Origin: Streptomyces gilvus
GTDB lineage: Bacteria; Actinomycetota; Actinomycetes; Streptomycetales; Streptomycetaceae
Assembly (NCBI RefSeq): GCF_022513565.1
Contig: NZ_JAKWBE010000002.1
Location: 62,001-126,000 of the forward strand
Reading direction: 5' to 3'
Length of the DNA: 64,000 bases
Under the pieces are notes generated by a model, which was not told where the DNA came from, did not search any database, and was given only the letters and a program-made list of their open reading frames with translations. Below are positions 26,321-34,746 of the stretch, one piece after another; within the stretch, counting starts at the first letter, position 1, and every line of letters begins with the position of its first letter. A program made the position numbers and the translations under genes.

Positions 26321-26555
26321 ATACGCCCCTTTCTCCGCACATCTTCACAGCGTTGGGCAGCAAAACTCGCCCCGATCGTCAACCCGAGGGTCAAGACGCC
26401 GTGAGGGCACTCTACTTCGCCCCGGCGATCCATTGAACGTAAAAGCATCAAAGATGCCCAACTCTGGATCTCATGTCAAAAACGCGACAACTCCCGCCCT
26501 TTCGTCAAGGGAAGGAGCCGTCGCGCTGCGCCCGGACGCGGACGTCACCGGCGCG

Positions 26556-26834
26556 TCAGGCGTGACGGTGCGAATGCCGGTTGCCCGTGACGAGGCGGTA
26601 GAGGACCAGCAGGATCAGGGAGCCGACGATCGCGGCGACCCAGGTGGAGAGGTCGAAGAATCCGTCGATGGAGTCCACCCCGAAGATCACCTTGCCGAGC
26701 CAGCCGCCCAACAGGCCGCCCACGATGCCGATGAGCATGGTGACGATGACGCCCCCCGGGTCCTTGCCCGGCAACAGGGCCTTGGCAATGGCGCCGGCGA
26801 GCAGGCCGATGAGGATCCACGCGATGATGCCCAC
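26556..26834 (-). CDS. GlsB/YeaQ/YmgE-family stress membrane protein
   Basis: A 92-residue protein with three predicted membrane helices: GIIAWILIGLLAGAIAKALL, VIVTMLIGIVGGLLGGWLGK and VAAIVGSLILLVLYRLVTG. The GLLAGAIAKALLPGKDPGG pattern is diagnostic of this transglycosylase-associated/GlsB family, induced by envelope or alkaline stress in other bacteria. The start is the GTG at 26834, with GGAG eight bases upstream; an upstream 20-residue extension is not hydrophobic and unlikely. Confidence 0.88.
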   Translation of the reverse strand: MGIIAWILIGLLAGAIAKALLPGKDPGGVIVTMLIGIVGGLLGGWLGKVIFGVDSIDGFFDLSTWVAAIVGSLILLVLYRLVTGNRHSHRHA

Positions 26835-26918
26835 AGTGCGTCTCCACTTCGTCGCATGTAAAGGTTGTGTCAGCTCTCCGTGTGCACCGTCCACGTCTGA
26901 ACAAACATCTCTCCCGCA

Positions 26919-27209
26919 TCACGGTTCGTCAGTTCCCCGCAGCGGACCGGTCTCTGAGAAGGAGCCGCCGCGGGATGCCGGCTCGGCGGACTCCACACGC
27001 CGCAGCCACCAGCCGGCCGTCGCGAGAAGCCCGGTGAAGACCGCCAGCAGCAGCAAGGACGTCCACATCGGCCGGCTGCCGGGAGACACCCACCCGGTCC
27101 AGGCACTCGAAGCCGCCCACAGCATCACGCCCGCCGCGTAGAGGGTCCGCATGCGCCGCAACTGCCGGGCGACCGGCAAGGGGGTGAAGGACTCAGTGTG
27201 CATCGCCAT
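26919..27209 (-). CDS. Small two-helix membrane protein, unrecognised
   Basis: A 96-residue protein with two predicted membrane helices (TLYAAGVMLWAASSAWTGWV and WTSLLLLAVFTGLLATAGWW), a basic N-terminal loop with QLRRMR, and a polar tail. I know no family. ATG codons at 27209 and 27203 are both possible and neither has a clear ribosome-binding site. It lies just upstream of the GlsB-like gene on the same strand with an 84-base gap, so the two may share stress regulation. Confidence 0.6.
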   Translation of the reverse strand: MAMHTESFTPLPVARQLRRMRTLYAAGVMLWAASSAWTGWVSPGSRPMWTSLLLLAVFTGLLATAGWWLRRVESAEPASRGGSFSETGPLRGTDEP

Positions 27210-27357
27210 GCGGCGCCCAGTACCCCGGCCGGCCCGCCCTGCACCTTGCGTCTCGCCCAGCGGTCCCGGCCGGGTCGCCGAGGGCCAGGGCTGACCGGCC
27301 TCGTCGGGGGTAACCGAGCCGACAGAAAGGGACAAGCCCCCCGCGGGAAGGAGCGTC

Positions 27358-27504
27358 ATGCCCGGCATGATGGAGCGCATCAAACAGTTCGCCAGGAGCC
27401 CTCAGGGCCGACGCATGACCGAACAGGCACGGCGGGCCGCCGCCGATCCGCGCCGACGGGCCCAGGCGCAGCGCCTGCTGGGCAGGCTCCGTGGCCACCG
27501 TTGA
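27358..27504 (+). CDS. Small basic protein, 48 residues
   Basis: A 48-residue protein, MPGMMERIKQFARSPQGRRM at its start, rich in Arg, Gln and Ala (TEQARRAAADPRRRAQAQ) and probably one long amphipathic helix. The ATG is preceded by GGAAGGAG with 5-base spacing, one of the best ribosome-binding sites in the region. Third-position GC matches that of real genes. Small basic proteins of this type with MERIKQFARSPQGR starts are common in Streptomyces, with no known role. It is followed by the HATPase gene on the same strand. Confidence 0.7.
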   Translation: MPGMMERIKQFARSPQGRRMTEQARRAAADPRRRAQAQRLLGRLRGHR

Positions 27505-27574
27505 CCGGGTTCGGCGCGATCCCCTCCGGACGGACGTACATGGCGCACACCCCGAGGAAAGAGGGAGGGCAACG

Positions 27575-27997
27575 GTGGAAGGTTCCTCGCTGCGAGCAGT
27601 GGGCTGGGCCCGCTCGCTGCCCATGTCCAGCGAAGTGAAGGCCGCCCGGGACTGGGCACGCGATCACCTCAGGACCCTGGGGTGGACCGCCTCCGCCCCG
27701 GAGACGGTGGACGCCGTGCTGCTGACGGTCTCCGAGCTGGTCACCAACGCGCACGTGCACGCGCACAGCAACGCCCAGTTGGTCATGACCTGGGACGAAC
27801 AGTGTCTGCACATCAGCGTTCATGACGGTTCCAGCGATCCGCCGACGCCCCGCAGCGCGAGCACCGAGCGCGTGGGCGGACGCGGCATGTTCCTCGTGGA
27901 CGCCCTGGCCGACGAGTGGGAGTTCCGGCCCTGCCGTCACGGCAAGTCGGTCGTCGCCTGCTTTCGAGCGCCCACGGACACCGTCGACGAGCCGTGA
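27575..27997 (+). CDS. ATP-binding anti-sigma-type kinase (HATPase_c_2)
   Basis: A 140-residue single-domain GHKL ATPase of the RsbW/SpoIIAB-like group abundant in Streptomyces. It has the N box LLTVSELVTNAHVHAHSNA, the G1 region SVHDGSSDPPTPR, and the ATP lid with GGRGMFLVDALADEWEF. The start is the GTG at 27575, with GGGAGGG seven bases upstream; an upstream GTG at 27491 has none. It may bind a sigma factor or an anti-anti-sigma factor; the partner is not next to it. Confidence 0.85.
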   Translation: MEGSSLRAVGWARSLPMSSEVKAARDWARDHLRTLGWTASAPETVDAVLLTVSELVTNAHVHAHSNAQLVMTWDEQCLHISVHDGSSDPPTPRSASTERVGGRGMFLVDALADEWEFRPCRHGKSVVACFRAPTDTVDEP

Positions 27998-28023
27998 GAC
28001 GCGCCGGAAGCGCGCCCGGCCGG

Positions 28024-28051
28024 GCCGGTTCCCGGGTGTCCGGGAACCGGC
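28024..28051. terminator. Bidirectional hairpin between HATPase and GH92 genes
   Basis: GCCGGTTCCCGG (28024-28035) and CCGGGAACCGGC (28040-28051) form a perfect 12-base stem with a GTGT loop, between two convergent genes. Confidence 0.8.
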
Positions 28052-28078
28052 TCGGCATGACGGGTATCGGCGGTGCCC

Positions 28079-31000
28079 CTACTGTCCGAAGCCGTAGGCG
28101 AACAGGTGGTCGGTGCCCGTCGAACCCGTCACCGGCAGCGTGATCGACGCCACCTGCTTCGACGGATCCAGCGCGACCTTCGTGGCGAAGACGTAGGTCT
28201 TCACACCGTCCCGGCCTCCGCTGCCGGTGTCGCGGTAGGCCGTCGTGACGGCCGTGGTGTCTCCCGCGATCGGCTTGCTGGAGCCGCCGTTGAGCGTCCA
28301 GTCGGAGAAGCCGACCGTCGCCTTCGACGAGGTGCCGTCGGTGTAGGTGACGGTCACGGTGCCGGAGACACCGTCGGTCGGCGCGTTGGTCGCCGCGCCC
28401 AGCAGACCCAGCGAGGCACCTGACGTACCGGCGGGCATCGGGATGGTCTGTCCGGCCATCTCCAGGTTGTCCAGCTGACCGGAGGCCACCGTCGGCCAGG
28501 TGTAGGAGATGCCGTCGACGGTGAGGGTCGAGCCGCTCGTGACGCCGGCCGCCGACAGCGCGTTCTGGGAGTACGCCCAGCCGCCGTTGTCGAAGCCGCC
28601 CGAGAAGGTGGCCCCGTCGGGATAGACGCCCTCGTTGGTGTTGTACGGCCACAGCGCGCCGGCCTTGGCGACGGCCACGCGGAGGGTCGCCCCGCCCACC
28701 GTCGCGCCGGTGCCGTGGTCGGTCAGCGCGAAGGTGACCGGGTAGGTCCCCTCGCTCGTGCCCGCCGTCACATGGACCTTTGTCTCGGCGCTGCCCGCGG
28801 CGGGCACGGTCAGTGAACCGGACACCGGGTCCGCGGTGACGCCGGTGGGCGCCGTCGCCTTCCAGTCGACCGTGACGGCCTGGCTGCCGAGGTTGGTCAG
28901 ATCCAGCGTGGCGTCACCGGACGCGCCGGGCTGGAGCACCAGGCCGTCGCTGGAGGGGCCGGTCGCGGCGAGCACCCGGTTGCCGCCCGTGGTGTCCGAC
29001 GGCGGTGCCGCCGACGGGTCGGAGGCCCAGGAGGTGTTGGGCTGGGTGCCGAGCGTGAAGTCGAGGCTGCCCGCTCCCTTGAACTGTCCGTACGTCAGCC
29101 AGGCGTTCTTCCATGCCTTGCCCTTGACGTTCAGGGACTGCACGTAGGGCGCGTTCGGCGCGGCCTGCGGTGCGTTGATCCGCACGGTCCTGCCGCCCGC
29201 GAGGGTCGCCTGGGCCACCGGGAAGACCGGGCTGCCGAGGGCCAGGGTGTCCGTGCCCGGGGTCTCGGGGTACATGCCGAGCTCGGACCAGACGTACCAG
29301 GAGCTCATGGCGCCGAGGTCGTCGTTGCCGAAGGAGCCGACGGGGGCGTTGAAGTACAGATCCTGCTGGGCCTGGCGGACGGCCGCCTGCGTCTTCCACG
29401 GCTGGCCCGTGTAGTCGTACTCCCAGGGGATCTCCACGCTGGGCTCGTTGCTGAGGTCGGCGTCGGTGTTGCCGGGGTTGGTGATGTTGTCGAGCAGGCT
29501 GTCCAGGTAGGACGAGTACGCCTGGGCGCCGCCGCGTGCCTGGATGAGCTGCTTGAGGTTGAAGGGGACCATCGGCGTGTACTGGGCGGACGTGCCCTCC
29601 ACGAAGCCGTTGGAGGTGCCGGGGGTGAAGCCGCCCGCGAACTGGCCGTCCTTGTTCTTCGCCTGCACGTAGCCGGTCTGCGGGTTGAAGACGTTCATCC
29701 AGTCCTGGGCGCGGGTGGCGAACTTCGTGTAGACGTCCGTCTTGCCCAGGGACTTGGCGAACGCGGCCAGCGCGTAGTCGGCCGAGTCGTACTCCAGCTG
29801 CGTGGAGACCGGGCCGTAGAAGTTGCAGCAGCCGTAGTCGTTCTCGTCCAGCGGGAGATAGCCCTTGGCGTCCCGTACCGACTCCCCCGGGCGGTCGTTG
29901 TTGGGGACGGTGGCCTCGTGCTGGAGGGCGGCGAGGGCTTTGCTCGTGTCGAAGTCCGTGGCGCCGAACGCGTACGCGTCGGTGATGATGCCGGCGGCCG
30001 GGTCACCGACCATCACATAGCTCTCGCCGTTGTTCGAGGCCCACTTGGGCAGCAGCCCCGTCTGGTCGTAGCCGTTCAGCATCGAGGTGACGACGTCGCT
30101 GGCGACCTTGGGCTCGACCATCGCCATCAGCTGGGTCTGGGAGCGGTAGGTGTCCCAGCCGGAGTAGTTGGCGTACTGGGCCTGCAGGCCCTTGGCCAGC
30201 TTGTGGATCTGGTTGTCCATGCCCATGTACTGGCCGTTGGCGTCCGAGAAGACGTTCGGATGCAGCAGCGCGTGATAGAGCGCGGTGTAGAACTGCGTCT
30301 GCTGGTCGGAGGTGCCGCCGCCGATCTGAAGCTTGTTCAGCACGGTGTTCCAGGCCTTGTGGTTGGCCTGTTCGACGGTGTCGAGGTTCCAGGTCCTGAT
30401 CTCGGAGGAGAGGTTGGACGCCGCGTTGGCGTCACTCGTGTACGAGATGCCGACCTTGGCGTTCACCGTGGGGTTGGCGGAGGTGTCGAAGGTGAGGTAC
30501 ATGCCGTTCGCGCCCGTGGTGGGGGGCTGGGCGGCGTCGGCCGTGGCCGAGGAGCGCGGGGCGGTGCCGGCACTGGGCGTCGGGGACGGCGTGCCGGACG
30601 TCTTGGCGGTGCTCCCGTGCAGGGTGGGGGCGGGCCTCGCCGGGACGGTGAAGTGCTTCTCCTTCAGCGGTGCGGTCCTGGCCGCCTGCGGGGCCTGCCG
30701 GACCTTGCCCGCCTTGAGCGACTTCGCGTCGGGGTTGATGGTGCCGCCGACCCAGGTGCCGCTCTCGGTGAACGGCTGGTCGAACTTGATGTCGAAGTGC
30801 AGCGTGTACCTGTTGTCGGCGCCGCAGAAGTGACCGCTGTCGATCGCGCCGCTGATCTCCTTGTCGCTCACCACCTGGACGCGGGTTCCGTCCACCTGGG
30901 TGGCACCGCCGCTGAGCTTGAACAGCAGGTTCGCCTGCCGGCCGGCCGGGAAGGTGAAGCGGCCCAGGCCGGCCCGGGTGGTGTCGGTCAGTTCGGTCTT

Positions 31001-31486
31001 GACGCCGCTCGCGTCGGTGACGCGGTAGTAGCCGATGCCCGCCTGCTCGTCGCTGTGGCTGAAGCCGACGGAGGTGTCGCCCAGGCTGCCCGACAGAGCG
31101 CCGGTCACCGGCAGGATCGGCAGGTCGCCCGCGACGGGGCAGCCGGGGCCGGAGACATGGGTGAGGCTGTAGCCGGAGATCTTGCTGTCGTTGTACTCGT
31201 AGCCGCCGCCGTCAGGGCGGTGGGGCGTCGTGTCGGGGCCCCACTGCACCATGCCGGCCGGCATGTCGGGGCCGGGGAAGGTGTCCACGGCACCGGACGT
31301 GCCGATCAGGGGGTTGACCAGGGACGCGGGATCCTTCACGAAGGCCGGCGTCGCGGTGCTCGCGGCCTGGGCGCTCTCCAGGGCCGTGAGCGGGAGGGCC
31401 GCCATGCCCAGGACACAGAGAACCGCCATCCGTTGGCGGAGTCTTCTTCGGTCGCGTGGTGCAGCTGAACGTCGGGGTCTCACCAT
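28079..31486 (-). CDS. Secreted GH92 alpha-mannosidase
   Basis: An 1135-residue secreted glycosidase of family GH92, calcium-dependent exo-alpha-mannosidases. The start is the ATG at 31486 with GGAGG six bases upstream; it gives a long signal peptide ending near LESAQA. Diagnostic segments are VNPLIGTSGAVDTFPGPDMP, PEWEY-like EIPWEYDYTGQPWKTQ and GNDDLGAMSSWYVWSELGMY. After the catalytic domain come a NEW3-like beta-sandwich (GLVLQPGASGDATLDLTNLG) and a C-terminal NPCBM-like module (GVYPDGATFSGGFDNGGWAY). A Pro/Ser/Thr-rich stretch of about 90 residues interrupts the N-terminal beta-sandwich, which is unusual. A LacI-type operator lies about 95 bases upstream. Confidence 0.93.
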   Translation of the reverse strand: MVRPRRSAAPRDRRRLRQRMAVLCVLGMAALPLTALESAQAASTATPAFVKDPASLVNPLIGTSGAVDTFPGPDMPAGMVQWGPDTTPHRPDGGGYEYNDSKISGYSLTHVSGPGCPVAGDLPILPVTGALSGSLGDTSVGFSHSDEQAGIGYYRVTDASGVKTELTDTTRAGLGRFTFPAGRQANLLFKLSGGATQVDGTRVQVVSDKEISGAIDSGHFCGADNRYTLHFDIKFDQPFTESGTWVGGTINPDAKSLKAGKVRQAPQAARTAPLKEKHFTVPARPAPTLHGSTAKTSGTPSPTPSAGTAPRSSATADAAQPPTTGANGMYLTFDTSANPTVNAKVGISYTSDANAASNLSSEIRTWNLDTVEQANHKAWNTVLNKLQIGGGTSDQQTQFYTALYHALLHPNVFSDANGQYMGMDNQIHKLAKGLQAQYANYSGWDTYRSQTQLMAMVEPKVASDVVTSMLNGYDQTGLLPKWASNNGESYVMVGDPAAGIITDAYAFGATDFDTSKALAALQHEATVPNNDRPGESVRDAKGYLPLDENDYGCCNFYGPVSTQLEYDSADYALAAFAKSLGKTDVYTKFATRAQDWMNVFNPQTGYVQAKNKDGQFAGGFTPGTSNGFVEGTSAQYTPMVPFNLKQLIQARGGAQAYSSYLDSLLDNITNPGNTDADLSNEPSVEIPWEYDYTGQPWKTQAAVRQAQQDLYFNAPVGSFGNDDLGAMSSWYVWSELGMYPETPGTDTLALGSPVFPVAQATLAGGRTVRINAPQAAPNAPYVQSLNVKGKAWKNAWLTYGQFKGAGSLDFTLGTQPNTSWASDPSAAPPSDTTGGNRVLAATGPSSDGLVLQPGASGDATLDLTNLGSQAVTVDWKATAPTGVTADPVSGSLTVPAAGSAETKVHVTAGTSEGTYPVTFALTDHGTGATVGGATLRVAVAKAGALWPYNTNEGVYPDGATFSGGFDNGGWAYSQNALSAAGVTSGSTLTVDGISYTWPTVASGQLDNLEMAGQTIPMPAGTSGASLGLLGAATNAPTDGVSGTVTVTYTDGTSSKATVGFSDWTLNGGSSKPIAGDTTAVTTAYRDTGSGGRDGVKTYVFATKVALDPSKQVASITLPVTGSTGTDHLFAYGFGQ

Positions 31487-31579
31487 CGGTTGCCTCCGCA
31501 GCAGTTCGTGCTCGCACATCGATCGCCGGCGCCGCGAGGGCGCGGCGCCGGCGACAGGCAACGTTCCGGTCACCCGGCC

Positions 31580-31593
31580 TGACAACGTTGCCA
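31580..31593. promoter_or_regulatory. Candidate LacI-family operator upstream of GH92
   Basis: TGACAACGTTGCCA is a 14-base dyad centred on CG with one mismatched pair (TGNCAACGTTGNCA). It resembles the operators of LacI-family sugar repressors and lies in the leader region of the GH92 gene. No LacI gene is in the window. Confidence 0.55.
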
Positions 31594-31713
31594 TTCACGA
31601 GTGTCGAGTGAAACGCCTGCGCTTGCGGCATGTCAACGAGGCCAACACGACTTTCTGAGTCAGGAGTTGGCAAATACCTTGGTGAAAAAGCCGGACGACG
31701 CCCCGGCCTGCGC

Positions 31714-32097
31714 TTACCGCCTGGCGTCGTAGGCCCGGCGGGCCCGCTCGACGTGGTCCAGGTTGGGCGACCACTCGGCGAGGGTCGCGAACAACGGCGC
31801 CAGGCTGCGGCCGAGTTCGGAGATCTCGTACTCCACCCGGGGCGGTACCTCGGCGTGATAGGTCCTCAGGACGAGCCCGTCGCGCTCCAGTTGCCGCAGC
31901 CGCTGGGTGAGCACCTTGGGCGAGATGGTGGCGATCCGGCGTTCCAGCTCCACGAACCGCTGCCGGCCGTACTCGTTGAGGGTCCACAGGATCGGGGTGG
32001 TCCACCGGCTGAAGACCAGGTCGACCACCGGCGCGATCGGACACGCGCTGTTCGGCGAGACCTCCGCCCGGCCTTGTCCCGTTGTGCTCTCGGTCAC
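31714..32097 (-). CDS. HxlR-family transcriptional regulator
   Basis: A 127-residue winged helix regulator of the HxlR group. It has CPIAPVVDLVFSRWTTPILW (with the conserved N-terminal Cys often used as a redox switch), LNEYGRQRFVELERRIATIS, KVLTQRLRQLERDGLVLRT and RVEYEISELGRSL. It is divergent from an NmrA-like reductase, the classical arrangement in which HxlR represses the reductase in response to electrophiles or oxidants. Start GTG at 32097. Confidence 0.88.
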   Translation of the reverse strand: MTESTTGQGRAEVSPNSACPIAPVVDLVFSRWTTPILWTLNEYGRQRFVELERRIATISPKVLTQRLRQLERDGLVLRTYHAEVPPRVEYEISELGRSLAPLFATLAEWSPNLDHVERARRAYDARR

Positions 32098-32126
32098 ATC
32101 CGCCCCCTCGACCCAATACTTTCCTC

Positions 32127-32136
32127 TAGGTACCTA
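32127..32136. promoter_or_regulatory. Candidate HxlR operator
   Basis: TAGGTACCTA is a perfect 10-base palindrome in the 96-base region between the divergent HxlR and NmrA genes. It is flanked by TACT (32117-32120) and AGTA (near 32150), outer half-sites that fit TACT/AGTA-type HxlR binding sites. Confidence 0.5.
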
Positions 32137-32193
32137 CTGACTTCGCGATAGTAGCGTCGCCGTGCACCTCAAGGACTCGGAACGGGAGAGAAC

Positions 32194-33021
32194 ATGATCG
32201 TGGTGACCGGCGCAACGGGTAATGTCGGACGGCCACTTGTGCGGGCCCTCGCCGCGGCGGGTGAGCGGGTGACGGCGGTGTCCCGCCGGATCCCGCCCGC
32301 ACCTCTGCCGGACGGGGTACGGCATCATCAGGCGGACCTGACCGAGCCGCGGAACCTCAAGCCCGCCCTCGACGGAGCCAAGACACTGTTCCTGCTCACC
32401 TCCGGCGACTTCATGGCGGCCGACGGCGACCTCGGCGGTGTCCTGACTGCCGTGCACGACGGTGGCGTTCAGCGGATCGTCCTGCTGTCCTCGCAGGCCG
32501 TGGGCACGGGAGAACTTCCCTCCGAAATGGAGGACGCCGTCCGGCAGTCGGGCCTGGAGTGGACCGTCCTGCGGCCGGGGAGCTTCCACTCCAACACCCT
32601 GCAGTGGGCGGAGGCGGTGCGCGGGCGGCGGACGGTGACGGCGCCGTTCGGGGATGTCGCGCTGCCGACCGTCGACCCGGGCGACATCGCCTCGGTCGCC
32701 GCCGTCGCGCTGCGCGATGCCACGCACGCGGGCAGGGTCTACGAGCTGACCGGACCGGCGGCGATCTCGCCCCGCGAGCAAGCCGCCGCGATCGGGGACG
32801 CGTTGGGCGAGCCCGTGCGCTTCGTCGAGCAGAGCCGGGCGGAGGCCAGGGCGGCGATGGTGCGGTTCATGCCCGAACCCGTCGTGGAACGCACCCTCGA
32901 CATCCTCGGCGCACCCTCAGCGGCACTGCGCCGGGTCAGCCCGGACGTCGAGCGGCTCCTGGGCCGCCCGCCCCGGACCTTCGCCCAGTGGGCGGCCGGC
33001 ACCATCGCGGCCTTCCGGTGA
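32194..33021 (+). CDS. NmrA-like NAD(P)H-binding reductase (atypical SDR)
   Basis: A 275-residue atypical short-chain reductase. The N-terminal nucleotide-binding turn is IVVTGATGNVGRPLVRALAA; later segments are RIVLLSSQAVGTGELPSEME, LEWTVLRPGSFHSNTLQWAE and VDPGDIASVAAVALRD. The classical Tyr-Lys pair is absent, as expected for NmrA/QOR2-like proteins, which sense or reduce quinones. The ATG at 32194 follows a GGGAGAG site. It is probably repressed by the divergent HxlR protein. A hairpin follows at 33085-33122. Confidence 0.87.
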   Translation: MIVVTGATGNVGRPLVRALAAAGERVTAVSRRIPPAPLPDGVRHHQADLTEPRNLKPALDGAKTLFLLTSGDFMAADGDLGGVLTAVHDGGVQRIVLLSSQAVGTGELPSEMEDAVRQSGLEWTVLRPGSFHSNTLQWAEAVRGRRTVTAPFGDVALPTVDPGDIASVAAVALRDATHAGRVYELTGPAAISPREQAAAIGDALGEPVRFVEQSRAEARAAMVRFMPEPVVERTLDILGAPSAALRRVSPDVERLLGRPPRTFAQWAAGTIAAFR

Positions 33022-33084
33022 TGCGGCCCGCGAGTTGACCGCCGGCGTGCATGAGGTCGGCCGTGCCGGGCAACCGGGTGGCAT

Positions 33085-33122
33085 GGCCTTGCCGCACCGT
33101 TCCCCCGTGGTGCGGCAGGGCC
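33085..33122. terminator. Hairpin terminator after the NmrA-like gene
   Basis: GGCCTTGCCGCACC (33085-33098) pairs with GGTGCGGCAGGGCC (33109-33122) with one mismatch and a 10-base loop, 63 bases after the stop. Confidence 0.65.
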
Positions 33123-33396
33123 CTTCTCCGGTTCAGCGCATACGCGGCTCAGCCCGCGCCCGCCTTCCGCCTTGTCACCGGACCCGCTTCGGACGCTTCG
33201 TCGGGGAGGGCCTCGGCCACGCTGTCACCTTCTTCCGGGCCGTGCTTTTCGCGGCAGCGAATGCGGCGCGAGGAATGAGGCCGCCGCACACACCGCTGTT
33301 GCACCTGATCACGCGTGTCACACGCACCTCGTCTGCGATCGCAACGAAGATGACCGCGGTGTGAAGATCCGTCGTCCCCGCGATGTCTTCCGAGGT
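33123..33396. other. Non-coding stretch without recognisable gene
   Basis: Between the hairpins at 33085-33122 and 33397-33416 several overlapping short frames exist, but all have mixed composition and none shows a domain, convincing start or coding bias. I see no gene here. Confidence 0.5.
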
Positions 33397-33416
33397 GGTT
33401 CTCGGCGGCGAGAACC
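33397..33416. terminator. Hairpin terminator for the minus-strand 107-residue gene
   Basis: GGTTCTCG (33397-33404) and CGAGAACC (33409-33416) form a perfect 8-base stem with a four-base loop, 39 bases beyond the stop of the gene at 33456-33779. Confidence 0.65.
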
Positions 33417-33455
33417 CAAGGCCCCGGGGCGGCCGACGGCTCGGCCGGTCAGCGC

Positions 33456-33779
33456 TCAGCCGTCGGAGTCGATGCCCGTGACGGCTGCCGGACCCAGCGG
33501 GGCGCTGCCCTCGTCCAGGCCCACGGCGTTCAGGGCGGACTCCGCGTAACGGCGGGCCGCCCGTTCGGCCTCGGGAGCGCTGTCCGCGTCGATCCTGAGC
33601 CGGACGGTGAAAGTGCCGTCGTCGTTGACGGTGAGGGCGTCGAGATCCTCCTCGTTCCCCATATGGGTCTGGTGCGGGTCCACCGGCCGCAGGGCCCGGG
33701 CCAGCTCGCTCTGTGTCTCCGTCTCCTGGCCTGCTGCGCCGGTGAACGTCCCCGGCACCGAGATGACGTACGTCGTCAT
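33456..33779 (-). CDS. Conserved hypothetical protein, 107 residues
   Basis: A 107-residue acidic protein: TTYVISVPGTFTGAAGQETE, then LDALTVNDDGTFTVRLRIDA, and SAPEAERAARRYAESALNAV. The two-strand plus helix pattern suggests a small alpha/beta (ferredoxin-like) fold. No function is known to me. The ATG at 33779 has a strong GGGAGGAA site. The next gene upstream on the same strand starts 820 bases away, so it is monocistronic. Confidence 0.7.
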   Translation of the reverse strand: MTTYVISVPGTFTGAAGQETETQSELARALRPVDPHQTHMGNEEDLDALTVNDDGTFTVRLRIDADSAPEAERAARRYAESALNAVGLDEGSAPLGPAAVTGIDSDG

Positions 33780-33849
33780 GGCGTTCCTCCCTCGGTCCCC
33801 CCTCGACTACCCCGGTTCACGGCCAAGATCCCGGCCGGTTCAGAGCGGT

Positions 33850-34599
33850 TCAGAGCGGTTCCTTGTGGCCCATGGGCGGTGGCGGGGGTTCACCGAAACG
33901 GACGGAGATCTTCTCGAATCCCTTGAACGACTCGGCGTTCGCGTAGAACCGGTAGGCGCGCAGGTCACCGGCCGCTAGGTGGACGTGGTCGGTGAAGGGC
34001 GTCATCAGACTGCGCGGCCACAGCCGCAGATGTCGCACGGCGATGACCTCCGCCGTGGCCAGGTAGACGACCGCGGCCAGGTAGATCCAGGCGAGCAGTC
34101 CGAGGACGATCCCGAACATGCCGTACGTGGCCGTGGCACCCCGCAGCACATGCCCGATGTAGTACGAGCCTCCCCACTGCAGGGCCTGCCAGGCGCAGGC
34201 CGCTGCCAGAGCCGGGCCGCGCAGCGAGCGCAGCGGCAGTCGGCGCCGGGTCATGAGACGGAAGCTCAGCAGGAGCAGCGCGGCGTCGACGACGATGCCC
34301 GCCACGCTGACGGCGACACGCAGGCCGATCGCCGGACCGGTGCCGAAGGCGCCGGTCGCGGATTCCGCGGCCGACAGCGCCGTGGTCACGCCGAGTCCGG
34401 CCGCGAGCAGCAGGAGGAAGTACAGGCCTCTCAGGCGCGAGCGCAGCGGGTCGGGCCGGGCGTGGCGCGGCACCGCGAAGAGCTTGTTCAGGGCGTGCTG
34501 GACGGCTTGGGAGTCGAAGAACTTGTACACGACCGCGAGCGGCATGCCCGCCCGTCGGTGGCGTCGCTGATATCGGTCCAGTCGGGCCAGGACGTCCAT
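33850..34599 (-). CDS. YihY/BrkB-family membrane protein with internal deletion
   Basis: A 249-residue inner-membrane protein of the YihY/UPF0761 group. The start MDVLARLDRYQRRHRRAGMP then LAVVYKFFDSQ is the normal opening, but the sequence then jumps to AVQHALNKLFAVPRHARPDP. In usual family members these are separated by roughly 80-90 residues containing the first membrane helices. The remaining helices are intact (GLYFLLLLAAGLGVTTALSA, AVSVAGIVVDAALLLLSF, GIVLGLLAWIYLAAVVYL). This looks like an in-frame internal deletion, so function is doubtful. The ATG has a GGGAGGG site. A 10-base tandem repeat (GGTTCAGAGC) spans its stop region. Confidence 0.75.
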   Translation of the reverse strand: MDVLARLDRYQRRHRRAGMPLAVVYKFFDSQAVQHALNKLFAVPRHARPDPLRSRLRGLYFLLLLAAGLGVTTALSAAESATGAFGTGPAIGLRVAVSVAGIVVDAALLLLSFRLMTRRRLPLRSLRGPALAAACAWQALQWGGSYYIGHVLRGATATYGMFGIVLGLLAWIYLAAVVYLATAEVIAVRHLRLWPRSLMTPFTDHVHLAAGDLRAYRFYANAESFKGFEKISVRFGEPPPPPMGHKEPL

Positions 34600-34746
34600 G
34601 TGCCCTCCCACCCCCGTCGTGGGCGGCCCGCCCCTCGGCGGACACCCCAGCATTCGCGTGCCCCGTCCGGTCGCCTTGTCACACCCTGGGCGGCTGTCTC
34701 GTCGTAGTGCCGGGACACCGTCCGACCCAGTGCGAAGGAGACAGCC

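Noticed and set aside
29918..31468. 516-residue plus-strand frame opposite GH92
   Set aside because: It shows only Gly/Val/Arg-rich composition; the minus strand carries complete GH92 motifs.
33123..33360. Short overlapping frames between the NmrA-like gene and the 107-residue gene
   Set aside because: None has coding bias, a start with a ribosome-binding site, or a recognisable fold.
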